DNA of 13,526 nucleotides from an uncultured Methanobrevibacter sp. (GTDB lineage: Archaea; Methanobacteriota; Methanobacteria; Methanobacteriales; Methanobacteriaceae): positions 1 to 13,526 of the forward strand of contig NZ_ONER01000044.1 in the NCBI RefSeq assembly GCF_900316895.1, read 5' to 3'. Below, in pieces: positions 6,452-13,391 of this stretch. The position numbers and the translations under genes were made by a program. Under the pieces are notes generated by a model. That model saw only the letters and a program-made list of their open reading frames with translations, searched no databases and had not been told where the DNA came from. Each line of letters begins with the position of its first letter. Position 1 is the stretch's first letter.

Positions 6452-9340
6452 ATGACTAATGAAGATAAAAAAATGATTGTCATCAAGGGTGCACGTGAGC
6501 ACAATCTGCAGGATATTGATGTCAGTGTTCCCCGTGATGAGTTTATTGTAATTACAGGTCTCAGTGGGTCTGGAAAGTCTTCACTAGCTTTTGATACAAT
6601 TTACGCTGAAGGACAGCGTAGGTATGTTGAATCATTATCCGCTTATGCAAGACAATTTTTAGGTCAGATGAAAAAGCCTGAAATGGAATCCATTGAGGGA
6701 TTGTCCCCTGCGATTTCAATTGACCAGAAAACAACAAGGGAAAATCCAAGGTCAACTGTAGGTACAATCACTGAAATCTATGATTATTTAAGATTATTGT
6801 TTGCAAGAATAGGAATTCCGCATTGTCCAAATTGTGGAAAGGAAATCTCTCAGCAGACTATCGGCCAGATTGGTGATTCGGTCATTGAAGAGGGCGAAGG
6901 TGTCAAGATTCATATATTGTCTCCTGTTGTTCGTGATAAGAAAGGCCAGTTCAAGGATGTCCTGGACGATTTGAGAAACAAGGGATTTGTAAGGGTTCGT
7001 GTCGATGGTGAAGTCAGGGATTTGGATGAGGACATTGAACTTGCAAAGACATACAGGCACAATATTGATGTTGTAGTTGATAGACTGAAAATCAGAAAGG
7101 ATGTTGACTTTAAAAGAAGGCTCGTCGACTCATTGGAAACTGCAGCGGAATTCACAGACGGTTTGATAACTGTTTTGTTTGACAATGGCGAAGAGCAATA
7201 TGAGAAAAAATACTCAGAGCATTTTGCCTGCGTTGACTGTGGAATAAACTTTGAAGAGCTGACTCCAAGGATGTTTTCATTCAATGCCCCTCAGGGGGCT
7301 TGTCCTGAATGTAACGGTATCGGTTCAAAAATGGAAATCGATCCTGACTTGATTGTTCCAGACAAGACATTAACATTAAACGAGGGAGCAATTGCGCCTT
7401 GGTCAAAATCAGCCAAAAGGGAAAATTACTATTATCAGATGCTTGAAGCTGTTTCAAATCACTTCAACTTCAGCATGGACATTCCATTCAATGAACTGGA
7501 CAGTGAATATCAAAATACCATTCTTTACGGATGCAAAGATAAGATTCCGTTTACATTTAAAAGAAGAAACAAGTCCTACATGGTAAACCGTAAGTTTGAA
7601 GGTGTAATTCCAAGGATGGAGAGATTGTACTTTGAAACCAAATCCAACTATTCAAGAAAATACATTTCCAAATTCATGAGCGACAGGAAATGTCATGTCT
7701 GTGACGGCAAAAGATTAAGGCCGGAAATATTGGCGGTCACTGTCGGAGGAAAGTCAATCATTGATGTTTGTGACTTGGCTATTAAGGATTCATATCAGTT
7801 CTTCCAGGATTTGGAGCTGACAGAAAGGGAAATGTTCATCGCAAAAGAGGTTTTAAAAGAGATTAAGGAGCGTTTAAGCTTTTTGGTTGAAGTGGGTCTC
7901 GACTATCTGTCAATGTCAAGGTCTTCAGGAACACTTTCAGGCGGTGAAGCTCAAAGGATTCGTTTAGCCACTCAAATCGGTTCAGGTCTGGTTGGTGTCC
8001 TTTACATTTTGGATGAGCCAAGTATAGGACTTCACCAGAGGGATAACATTAAGTTAATAGAGGCACTTAAAAGGCTTAAGGACTTGGGAAACACTCTTGT
8101 GGTCGTTGAGCACGATGAAGAAACCATCTTATCAGCAGACCATGTTGTTGACATAGGTCCTGGAGCCGGTGAACATGGAGGTAAAGTCGTAGCTCAGGGA
8201 ACTCCTCTTGACATCATGAACAATCCCGATTCAATTACTGGCCAATACATCTCAAGGACCAAAAAGATTGATGTTCCTAAGGAGAGGCGTGAAGGAAACG
8301 GCAAATTCATTAAAATCATCGGTGCCGCTCAGAACAACCTGAAGGAAATCGATGTTGAAATCCCACTGGGCTTGTTCACCTGCGTAACCGGTGTAAGCGG
8401 TTCAGGTAAAAGTAGCCTAATCAATGAAATTCTTTACAAAGGAGCACAGGGCAAATTGTCCAAGAAGTTCATGTTTGCAGGCAAATACGAGGAAATTGAA
8501 GGTCTCGAAAACATTGACAAGGTCATTGCCATTGACCAAAAGCCGATAGGAAGAACTCCAAGGTCAAACCCTGCGACATATACTGGAGTGTTCACTGATA
8601 TCCGTGACCTGTTTGCAAACACTCCTGAATCAAAGGCAAGAGGTTACAAGCCTGGAAGATTCTCATTCAATGTTAAGGGCGGAAGATGTGAGGCTTGTAC
8701 AGGTGATGGTATTGTACAGATTGAAATGCACTTTTTGGCAGACGTTTATGTTCCATGTGAAGTCTGCGGAGGTAAAAGATACAACGAAGAGACTTTGGAT
8801 ATAAGATACAAGGGTAAAAATATCTATGAAGTCCTTGAAATGACTGTTGAGGAAGCTTTGGAATTCTTTGAAAACATTCCAAAAATCACCAAAAAGCTTC
8901 AGACATTATATGATGTCGGTTTGGGCTATATGAAAATAGGCCAGCCTGCAACAACATTGTCTGGTGGGGAAGCTCAAAGAATAAAGCTTGCAAAAGAGCT
9001 ATCAAGAACAAGCACAGGCAAAACATTGTATATTCTTGACGAACCGACTACAGGTCTTCACTTTGCAGACATCAAAAGATTGCTAGAAGTTCTGGCAAGA
9101 CTGACCGATGCAGGCAATTCTGTAGTCGTCATTGAGCATAACCTGGATGTCATCAAGACTGCTGACCACATTATTGACTTAGGTCCTGAAGGCGGAGACG
9201 GCGGTGGGGAAGTTATAGCTACCGGAACACCTGAAGAGGTGGCCGAAGCCGGAACCTATACCGGAGAGTTCCTTGAACGTATGCTTAATGAAAACATAAC
9301 TCCATATGCAAAAGAATTAGTAGAAGATATTGGAAAATAA
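6452..9340 (+). CDS. uvrA: UvrABC excinuclease subunit A
   Basis: UvrA is the damage-sensing ATPase of nucleotide excision repair; its dimer finds distorted DNA and loads UvrB. The 962 residues carry two ABC ATPase modules. Module one has Walker A GLSGSGKS (36-43) and signature LSGGE (495-499); module two has Walker A GVSGSGKS (647-654) and LSGGE (836-840). Zinc-binding cysteine pairs are seen at 125/128 with 414/417, at 260/263 with 284/287, and at 746/749 with 769/772, giving the full three-zinc form of many bacterial UvrA proteins. Nothing is truncated or frameshifted. The start at 6452 is chosen from the AGGAG site and TATA box; the 19 extra residues from 6395 are hydrophobic and unlike UvrA N-termini. 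It has its own promoter and terminator, so regulation may differ from uvrB. Confidence 0.97.
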   Translation: MTNEDKKMIVIKGAREHNLQDIDVSVPRDEFIVITGLSGSGKSSLAFDTIYAEGQRRYVESLSAYARQFLGQMKKPEMESIEGLSPAISIDQKTTRENPRSTVGTITEIYDYLRLLFARIGIPHCPNCGKEISQQTIGQIGDSVIEEGEGVKIHILSPVVRDKKGQFKDVLDDLRNKGFVRVRVDGEVRDLDEDIELAKTYRHNIDVVVDRLKIRKDVDFKRRLVDSLETAAEFTDGLITVLFDNGEEQYEKKYSEHFACVDCGINFEELTPRMFSFNAPQGACPECNGIGSKMEIDPDLIVPDKTLTLNEGAIAPWSKSAKRENYYYQMLEAVSNHFNFSMDIPFNELDSEYQNTILYGCKDKIPFTFKRRNKSYMVNRKFEGVIPRMERLYFETKSNYSRKYISKFMSDRKCHVCDGKRLRPEILAVTVGGKSIIDVCDLAIKDSYQFFQDLELTEREMFIAKEVLKEIKERLSFLVEVGLDYLSMSRSSGTLSGGEAQRIRLATQIGSGLVGVLYILDEPSIGLHQRDNIKLIEALKRLKDLGNTLVVVEHDEETILSADHVVDIGPGAGEHGGKVVAQGTPLDIMNNPDSITGQYISRTKKIDVPKERREGNGKFIKIIGAAQNNLKEIDVEIPLGLFTCVTGVSGSGKSSLINEILYKGAQGKLSKKFMFAGKYEEIEGLENIDKVIAIDQKPIGRTPRSNPATYTGVFTDIRDLFANTPESKARGYKPGRFSFNVKGGRCEACTGDGIVQIEMHFLADVYVPCEVCGGKRYNEETLDIRYKGKNIYEVLEMTVEEALEFFENIPKITKKLQTLYDVGLGYMKIGQPATTLSGGEAQRIKLAKELSRTSTGKTLYILDEPTTGLHFADIKRLLEVLARLTDAGNSVVVIEHNLDVIKTADHIIDLGPEGGDGGGEVIATGTPEEVAEAGTYTGEFLERMLNENITPYAKELVEDIGK

Positions 9341-9364
9341 TTATCTTCTATTTTTATTATTTTT
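9321..9364 (+). terminator. Hairpin plus U-tract across the uvrA stop codon
   Basis: TAGAAGATA (9321-9329) pairs perfectly with TATCTTCTA (9342-9350) around a 12-base loop containing the TAA stop, followed at once by TTTTTATTATTTT to 9364. The stem is A/T-rich and so of modest stability. More T-rich sequence continues to about 9420. Confidence 0.65.
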
Positions 9365-9498
9365 AACAATTTTTCTTAATAATTCTATCAATCATTCCAT
9401 CTTTTTGTTTTATTTTTTATGGTCATATTTAGTTAAAAATCTATCTTTTAAAAAAATTACATTATAAAAACTCATTTTTTTAGAAAATTTTCATTAAA

Positions 9499-9506
9499 TT
9501 TATATA
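9499..9506 (+). promoter_or_regulatory. TATA box upstream of the DUF2193-like gene
   Basis: TTTATATA in an AT-rich stretch predicts transcription from about 9528 and a leader of roughly 70 bases that would include the nested inverted repeat. A second candidate box, TTTAAATA at 9547-9554, would give a leader of about 26 bases. The sequence alone does not decide between them. Confidence 0.45.
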
Positions 9507-9530
9507 TTTTACTGAATAAACCTTTTATCA

Positions 9531-9574
9531 ACTAATAATAGTTAACTTTAAATAGTTGTTTAAAGCCTATTAGT
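9531..9574. promoter_or_regulatory. Nested inverted repeat, probable operator
   Basis: The inner repeat CTTTAAA (9546-9552) and TTTAAAG (9559-9565) is perfect with a 6-base spacer. It is flanked by an outer perfect pair, ACTAATA (9531-9537) and TATTAGT (9568-9574). The inner repeat covers the possible TATA box TTTAAATA, so a dimeric repressor bound here could block TBP. If transcription begins at the upstream box, the repeat would instead fold in the 5' leader. Confidence 0.45.
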
Positions 9575-9601
9575 AGTACAGTTATTATTCAGGTGATAAT
9601 A

Positions 9602-11101
9602 ATGAGAGAGTTATATGAAAAGATGATTAACGAGTCAATGGCTGCCCAAAAGGCAGATGTTGCCGTTATATCAGAAAATAGGTACAATGACTTTAAAATA
9701 ACTGATGCAAAACCATATGCTGATGCGGTATCTGGCATGAAAGCATTGGACAACCAGGCAGAATCTGTAATTAACTTGCATAAGGAATCTGTAAAAAACC
9801 ACTATGAAATTCTATCTTCCATTACAGACACATTGAAATGTGAAGATGATCCTTTCATTGAACATTTCCAAACTCCTCCTGTTCTGGAAATCTTATGTGA
9901 GGAAGACGGTGAATTTGCAGACAGCTTAGATAAGTTCATCCAAGCGATTGCAGATAGTGAAGCTCTAATCTCCAAAGAATCAATCAGAAGATATGGTGGA
10001 TTTTATGGACCTACATGCGTAGTTGACTTTGCATTGATGCCTGGAAGTACCAGTAATGTGGTAAACCAAATATTGCAAAAAACAGACATCCCTGTAGCTC
10101 ACAAACAGGCAATCCTTTCAGCAAAATCATGGGGTATGAACACCTCATATGGTGTGGGTGACGCCTTTGCCAATGCCATTGAAGCAGGTGCAACAGCAGC
10201 TGAAGCAACTGAAAAGGAAATTGCAGCATTGCAAATGATTTACAAAACACCTATTGAAGGACAAGGTCAATTGATGGATGATGCAGACCACTCTTCATTT
10301 GATGTAAGGGACTACATGAACAAATATAAAAAGGCAATGACACCAGTCGTTAAAGCTGCAATGGATGACGGAGTGCACTACGGTAACATTGTAACCGTTC
10401 CTGCATACTGTGTCGGAGATATAGGACACCATATTGGTCAATCCACTTACAACATGTGCAAAGACGACATGACCTTGGCAATCGTTCAGGCAACAGCTGA
10501 AGTTATTGATGCAACATTGAGAAATAACTTAGACAACTACAAATCAGCATTTGACGTGCTTAAGTTATCCACCGGTTCATCTGCATGTGCAACAGAGTTC
10601 ATCTTGGAATTAGACGGATTCAATGCACCTATGGTAGTGGACTTATTCTCCAAAAGGTTCCACAACTTCGTACAGCAATATCCAACAAGGGGAGCAGCTG
10701 CAGAATTGCACAACTGTGACTTCATGGACATGATTTACAGAGGATTCAATGCAATCAGCGGTGCCAGAAAATTCAGAGCAGGCACTGGCGGAGAGTTAAT
10801 TCCTAAAATCAATGGATTTGACGTTGACTTAAGTCCTATTTTAGCTAGTGAAACCGTAATGAATCCACAAAGGTACACTTACCCTGCATGTGCTATTACA
10901 GTAAGATTCTCATCTCTAATGAGATTAGCAGACTACCCATGTCTTTTAACTTCAGAACCAATTACAGCAACCATGATGACAAACATAATTGCACTTAACA
11001 AGGAAGCACCAGGATCCCCTGTAAGAGGATGTAAAAACTGTGCTGCCGCTTCACTTGTGGACAACAAACACGAATACTGTCAATGGAGAGAAGCTGTATA
11101 G
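9602..11101 (+). CDS. DUF2193-like protein of unknown function
   Basis: This 499-residue soluble protein resembles the archaeal DUF2193 family as I recall it, a methanogen family without a known activity; this assignment is from memory of its length and style. No signal peptide or clear membrane helix is present. Notable stretches are RRYGGFYGPTCVVDFALMPG near residue 130, an alanine-rich helical part around 195-210, histidines in DDGVHYG and GDIGHHIGQ, and a C-terminal cysteine cluster GCKNC (Cys477, Cys480) with Cys493 in HEYCQW, which could bind metal or an Fe-S cluster. The start ATG at 9602 follows AGGTGAT (9591-9597) by four bases; an in-frame GTG at 9593 lies inside that site and is rejected. 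The aquaporin gene follows after nine bases, so the two are probably co-transcribed from the promoter with the nested inverted repeat. Function is unknown. Confidence 0.75.
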   Translation: MRELYEKMINESMAAQKADVAVISENRYNDFKITDAKPYADAVSGMKALDNQAESVINLHKESVKNHYEILSSITDTLKCEDDPFIEHFQTPPVLEILCEEDGEFADSLDKFIQAIADSEALISKESIRRYGGFYGPTCVVDFALMPGSTSNVVNQILQKTDIPVAHKQAILSAKSWGMNTSYGVGDAFANAIEAGATAAEATEKEIAALQMIYKTPIEGQGQLMDDADHSSFDVRDYMNKYKKAMTPVVKAAMDDGVHYGNIVTVPAYCVGDIGHHIGQSTYNMCKDDMTLAIVQATAEVIDATLRNNLDNYKSAFDVLKLSTGSSACATEFILELDGFNAPMVVDLFSKRFHNFVQQYPTRGAAAELHNCDFMDMIYRGFNAISGARKFRAGTGGELIPKINGFDVDLSPILASETVMNPQRYTYPACAITVRFSSLMRLADYPCLLTSEPITATMMTNIIALNKEAPGSPVRGCKNCAAASLVDNKHEYCQWREAV

Positions 11102-11110
11102 GCGATAAAA

Positions 11111-11878
11111 ATGACTTGCAATATTAGAAAAAAATTCTTTGCAGAACTACTTGGAACATTCTTCCTGGTCTTTTTCGGTACAGGCTCAGCAGTTGTGACA
11201 CTTTTGATTACAAATGCTGCAGGCGCCACAGGAATCGGACCTTTGGGAGGACTTGGTGACTGGATTGCAATTGCTTTGGCATTCGGTCTGACTGTAATGA
11301 TATGTATCTATGTGTTCGGAAAGATATCCGGTGCACACCTGAATCCTGCGGTAACCATTGGTCTTTTGGTAACCAAGAACATCGCTTTGGTTGACAGCAT
11401 ATATTATATTGTTGCACAGGTCATCGGTGCATGTTTAGGAAGCTTATGTCTATTCTTATGCCTTGGTGCTCCTGCAGTTACAATCGGAGGACTGGGTGCA
11501 ACAGCTCCAGGACTTGGCGTAAGCTATATGCAGGCAATGTTTGCAGAATTTTTAGGAACATTCTTCCTCATGATGGTTGTAATGGGTGTTGCAGTTGACA
11601 AAAAAGCAGAACCTGGTTTTGCCGGAATATCAATCGGTATGACAGTAGCTGCAGTAATCGTGGTTTTAGGCGCATTCACCGGTGCTTCAATCAACCCTGC
11701 ACGTACATTCGGACCATATTTGATGGACATGATTTTAGGAGGACAAAACCTCTGGGGATTCTTCCCAATATATCTTGTCGGACCTATTTTAGGTGCAATC
11801 TGTGCAGCATTCGCTTATGCATACCTTGCAAAGGACAGTGGAGTCTGTGAACTTCCACAGCCATTCAACGATGAATAA
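11111..11878 (+). CDS. aqpM: Aquaporin (MIP family, AqpM type)
   Basis: This 255-residue channel has six predicted membrane helices and the two half-helix motifs of the family: NPA at 78-80 (GAHLNPAVTIG) and NPA at 195-197 (GASINPARTFGP). Aligning by the NPA motifs to archaeal AqpM, known to pass water and weakly glycerol, the selectivity filter is Phe58, Ile183, Ala192 and Arg198. AqpM has Phe, Ile, Ser and Arg, so this protein keeps the unusual Ile instead of the His of strict water channels or the Gly of glycerol channels. Water, H2S or another small neutral solute are possible cargoes; this is inference. The AGGCGAT before the ATG is a variant ribosome-binding site, and the 9-base gap to the DUF2193-like gene marks an operon. 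A strong hairpin terminator follows. Confidence 0.93.
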   Translation: MTCNIRKKFFAELLGTFFLVFFGTGSAVVTLLITNAAGATGIGPLGGLGDWIAIALAFGLTVMICIYVFGKISGAHLNPAVTIGLLVTKNIALVDSIYYIVAQVIGACLGSLCLFLCLGAPAVTIGGLGATAPGLGVSYMQAMFAEFLGTFFLMMVVMGVAVDKKAEPGFAGISIGMTVAAVIVVLGAFTGASINPARTFGPYLMDMILGGQNLWGFFPIYLVGPILGAICAAFAYAYLAKDSGVCELPQPFNDE

Positions 11879-11882
11879 TTAT

Positions 11883-11944
11883 GATGGTTCAAATTTGTCA
11901 CAAGTAAAAGATTAACCTTACTTGTGAACCATCCTTCTTTTTTT
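11883..11944 (+). terminator. Strong two-part hairpin with U-tract after aqpM
   Basis: An outer stem GATGGTT (11883-11889) with AACCATC (11927-11933) and an inner stem CACAAGTAA (11899-11907) with TTACTTGTG (11918-11926) give 16 base pairs. A 9-base bulge lies on the 5' side only, and the loop is 10 bases. A T-rich run from 11935 to 11944 follows directly. This is the most stable hairpin in the window and resembles a bacterial intrinsic terminator. Confidence 0.8.
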
Positions 11945-11952
11945 CAAAAACT

Positions 11953-11993
11953 TATTTAATACATGTTTAACTAATTAATTACTATAAGGTGAT
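11953..11993 (+). promoter_or_regulatory. Promoter and ribosome-binding site of the DUF368 gene
   Basis: A TATTTAAT box at 11953-11960 predicts transcription near 11982, leaving a leader of about 15 bases with AGGTGAT at 11987-11993. That site lies three bases before the TTG at 11997 and supports the TTG as the true start; no in-frame ATG with a better context precedes the conserved N-terminal motif. Confidence 0.55.
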
Positions 11994-11996
11994 AAT

Positions 11997-12866
11997 TTGA
12001 GTTTTGATATTAAGGAAGCTTTTTTCATATTTATTCGTGGAGTCCTTATGGGCTCAGCAGATATTGTTCCTGGAGTTTCAGGCGGAACAATAGCATTGAT
12101 AACCGGAATTTATGCTCATTTGGTTGAAGCAATTAGTAAAATCAAGTTCGCTTTCATAAAACCATTATTTAAGGCTGATTTCAGAGGATTCTGGAATCAG
12201 ATGCTTGAGGAAATAGATTTCAAATTCTTCATCCCATTGGTTTTGGGTATTGGAGTGGCATTTTTGACATTAGCTAAAGTGGTTACATTTTGCATGGATA
12301 ATTACACTGCCTTGACATATTCATTTTTCTTAGGACTGATCATAGCTTCAGCAGTCGTATTATTTAAGAAACTCAATAAAGTTACTCTAAAAAACTTATT
12401 ATTCACTATTTTGGGAATTGTTTTAACTTATATCTTTGTAAGCTTGAATCCTATAGCTGCAAACCACTCATTGATTGTCATATTCATTTCAGGAATGATA
12501 GCAATCTGTGCAATGATATTGCCTGGTATTTCAGGTTCATTTTTACTTTTATTGTTGGGACAGTACTCATACATGCTGGATGCACTTCACCAGCTAAATT
12601 TCACAGATATAATCGTTTTCGTGGTAGGTGCATTAATAGGAATACTTGGATTTTCAAAAATACTTAATTTTCTGATTAAAAACTATGAAGAAATTACAAT
12701 GGCATTTCTAATTGGTGTAATGCTTGGATCACTGAAGGTTCCTGCAGCGCAAATCATGAATTCAGTCAGCATCAATATATCCGGATTGTTGCCTTGTGTT
12801 ATTGTTGCTATAATTGCCTTTGCAATAATAATTGTTTTGGAATCCAGATTTGATTATATCGATTAA
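11997..12866 (+). CDS. DUF368 membrane protein, probable polyprenyl-phosphate translocase
   Basis: This 289-residue multi-pass membrane protein bears the DUF368 hallmark near its N-terminus (residues 14-39, with RGVLMGSADIVPG and VSGGT) and a second, related motif PGISGS at 176-181, the sign of an inverted-repeat fold with two re-entrant segments. About eight to nine hydrophobic segments are visible. In bacteria, DUF368 proteins (PopT) have been shown to return undecaprenyl phosphate across the membrane for reuse in envelope synthesis. By analogy, this protein would recycle the archaeal polyprenyl-phosphate carrier used for pseudomurein, glycoprotein or polysaccharide assembly; that step is inference. 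It starts at TTG with a good ribosome-binding site and has its own promoter after the aqpM terminator, so it seems to be a single-gene unit. Confidence 0.88.
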   Translation: MSFDIKEAFFIFIRGVLMGSADIVPGVSGGTIALITGIYAHLVEAISKIKFAFIKPLFKADFRGFWNQMLEEIDFKFFIPLVLGIGVAFLTLAKVVTFCMDNYTALTYSFFLGLIIASAVVLFKKLNKVTLKNLLFTILGIVLTYIFVSLNPIAANHSLIVIFISGMIAICAMILPGISGSFLLLLLGQYSYMLDALHQLNFTDIIVFVVGALIGILGFSKILNFLIKNYEEITMAFLIGVMLGSLKVPAAQIMNSVSINISGLLPCVIVAIIAFAIIIVLESRFDYID

Positions 12867-12968
12867 GAAATTTCTGCCATGTGTTGAGATTGGATTTAAT
12901 CAGCTAATCAGTAAAAATTCAATAATATAAGTTTAAGTTACTTTCCAACAGTTTGGGGGCAGAAAAGA

Positions 12969-13020
12969 CAAGGCTACTGTTAAAAAAATCCAATAGTCTT
13001 GTATAATTTATTTTTTTCTT
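12969..13020 (+). terminator. Hairpin and U-tract downstream of the DUF368 gene
   Basis: CAAGGCTACTG (12969-12979) pairs with CAATAGTCTTG (12991-13001) over 11 positions, with one G-U pair and one C-A mismatch and an 11-base loop. T-runs follow at 13007-13020. It lies about 100 bases after the DUF368 stop, so it may end that transcript, or a small RNA. A competing pair, AACAGT (12947-12952) with ACTGTT (12976-12981), overlaps the stem. Confidence 0.5.
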
Positions 13021-13095
13021 TTCGGATTTTTCCATGCTTGTTTGTTTCCATAATGTTTTTTTTGCTAATTATAATTTTTAACTTTATTGTGTAAG

Positions 13096-13129
13096 AATTC
13101 TCCGGCTTCTTTAAGCCGGGGGATGAATT
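13096..13129 (+). mobile_element. Putative IS200/IS605-type end or omega-RNA-like hairpin
   Basis: CCGGCTT (13102-13108) and AAGCCGG (13113-13119) form a perfect 7-bp stem with a CTTT loop. The outer arms AATTC (13096-13100) and GAATT (13125-13129) also pair, with a GGAT bulge. A GC-rich stem followed by a G-run and GATGAATT resembles the right end and omega-RNA tail of TnpB elements, as I recall it. It is the most GC-rich spot in a very AT-rich stretch and lies about 260 bases before a TnpB-like gene start. No transposase coding end is recognisable just upstream, so it may be a relic, or the left end of the downstream element. Confidence 0.4.
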
Positions 13130-13299
13130 GCACATTTTAGTGGTTAGTGTCTATATTTTTTTTATGTGGATGGGGTGGTGAGATTAGTTTTCATATAATA
13201 TGTAGGTTTATAATATGTAATATAGAAAGATAGGGAAAAACTTCAATAAGTTAATTTTTTTCCTTTCTTTTTTAAAACACGGTTTCATAATAATATATT

Positions 13300-13336
13300 C
13301 TAAAAAAAACAATCCTTTTAGTGATTATTTTTTTAG
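13300..13336. repeat. AT-rich hairpin upstream of the partial tnpB gene
   Basis: The arms 13300-13314 (CT, eight A, CAATC) and 13323-13336 (GATTA, seven T, AG) form an imperfect stem of about 13 bp, with one C-A mismatch and one bulged A, around an 8-base loop. Subterminal hairpins mark the ends of IS200/IS605 elements, and this one is 55 bases before the gene. Homopolymer runs make a chance origin possible. Confidence 0.35.
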
Positions 13337-13361
13337 TCATTAAGTGATGATGTTTTAGGAT

Positions 13362-13369
13362 TTTATATT
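13362..13369 (+). promoter_or_regulatory. TATA box of the partial tnpB gene
   Basis: TTTATATT is centred about 26 bases before the ATG at 13392. Transcription would begin at or next to this codon, and no Shine-Dalgarno site is seen, so a leaderless transcript is likely. Confidence 0.4.
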
Positions 13370-13391
13370 TTAATAAAATGTGAAAAAAAAG

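Larger units (their letters stand above)
12867..13391. other. 525-base AT-rich region without an evident gene
   Basis: No ORF of useful length or with a ribosome-binding site is seen on either strand. The region holds a terminator-like hairpin (12969-13020), a CCGG-rich hairpin resembling a mobile-element end (13096-13129), an A/T-rich hairpin (13300-13336) and a TATA box for the partial tnpB gene. The remainder is T-rich and looks like decayed or non-coding DNA. No degenerate transposase could be recognised. Confidence 0.6.

Noticed and set aside
9341..9498. Possible small gene between uvrA and the DUF2193-like gene
   Set aside because: Only very short frames broken by stops, no ribosome-binding site; the stretch is T-rich terminator and spacer.
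9593..9601. GTG start for the DUF2193-like gene
   Set aside because: This GTG is part of the AGGTGAT ribosome-binding site for the ATG at 9602.
13344..13350. GTGATGA, a match to box C of a C/D box small RNA
   Set aside because: No box D (CTGA) or C'/D' pair is found within normal distance; a 7-base match is expected by chance.
12867..13391. CRISPR array or tRNA in the gene-free region
   Set aside because: No regularly spaced direct repeats and no cloverleaf with a T-loop GTTC motif were seen.
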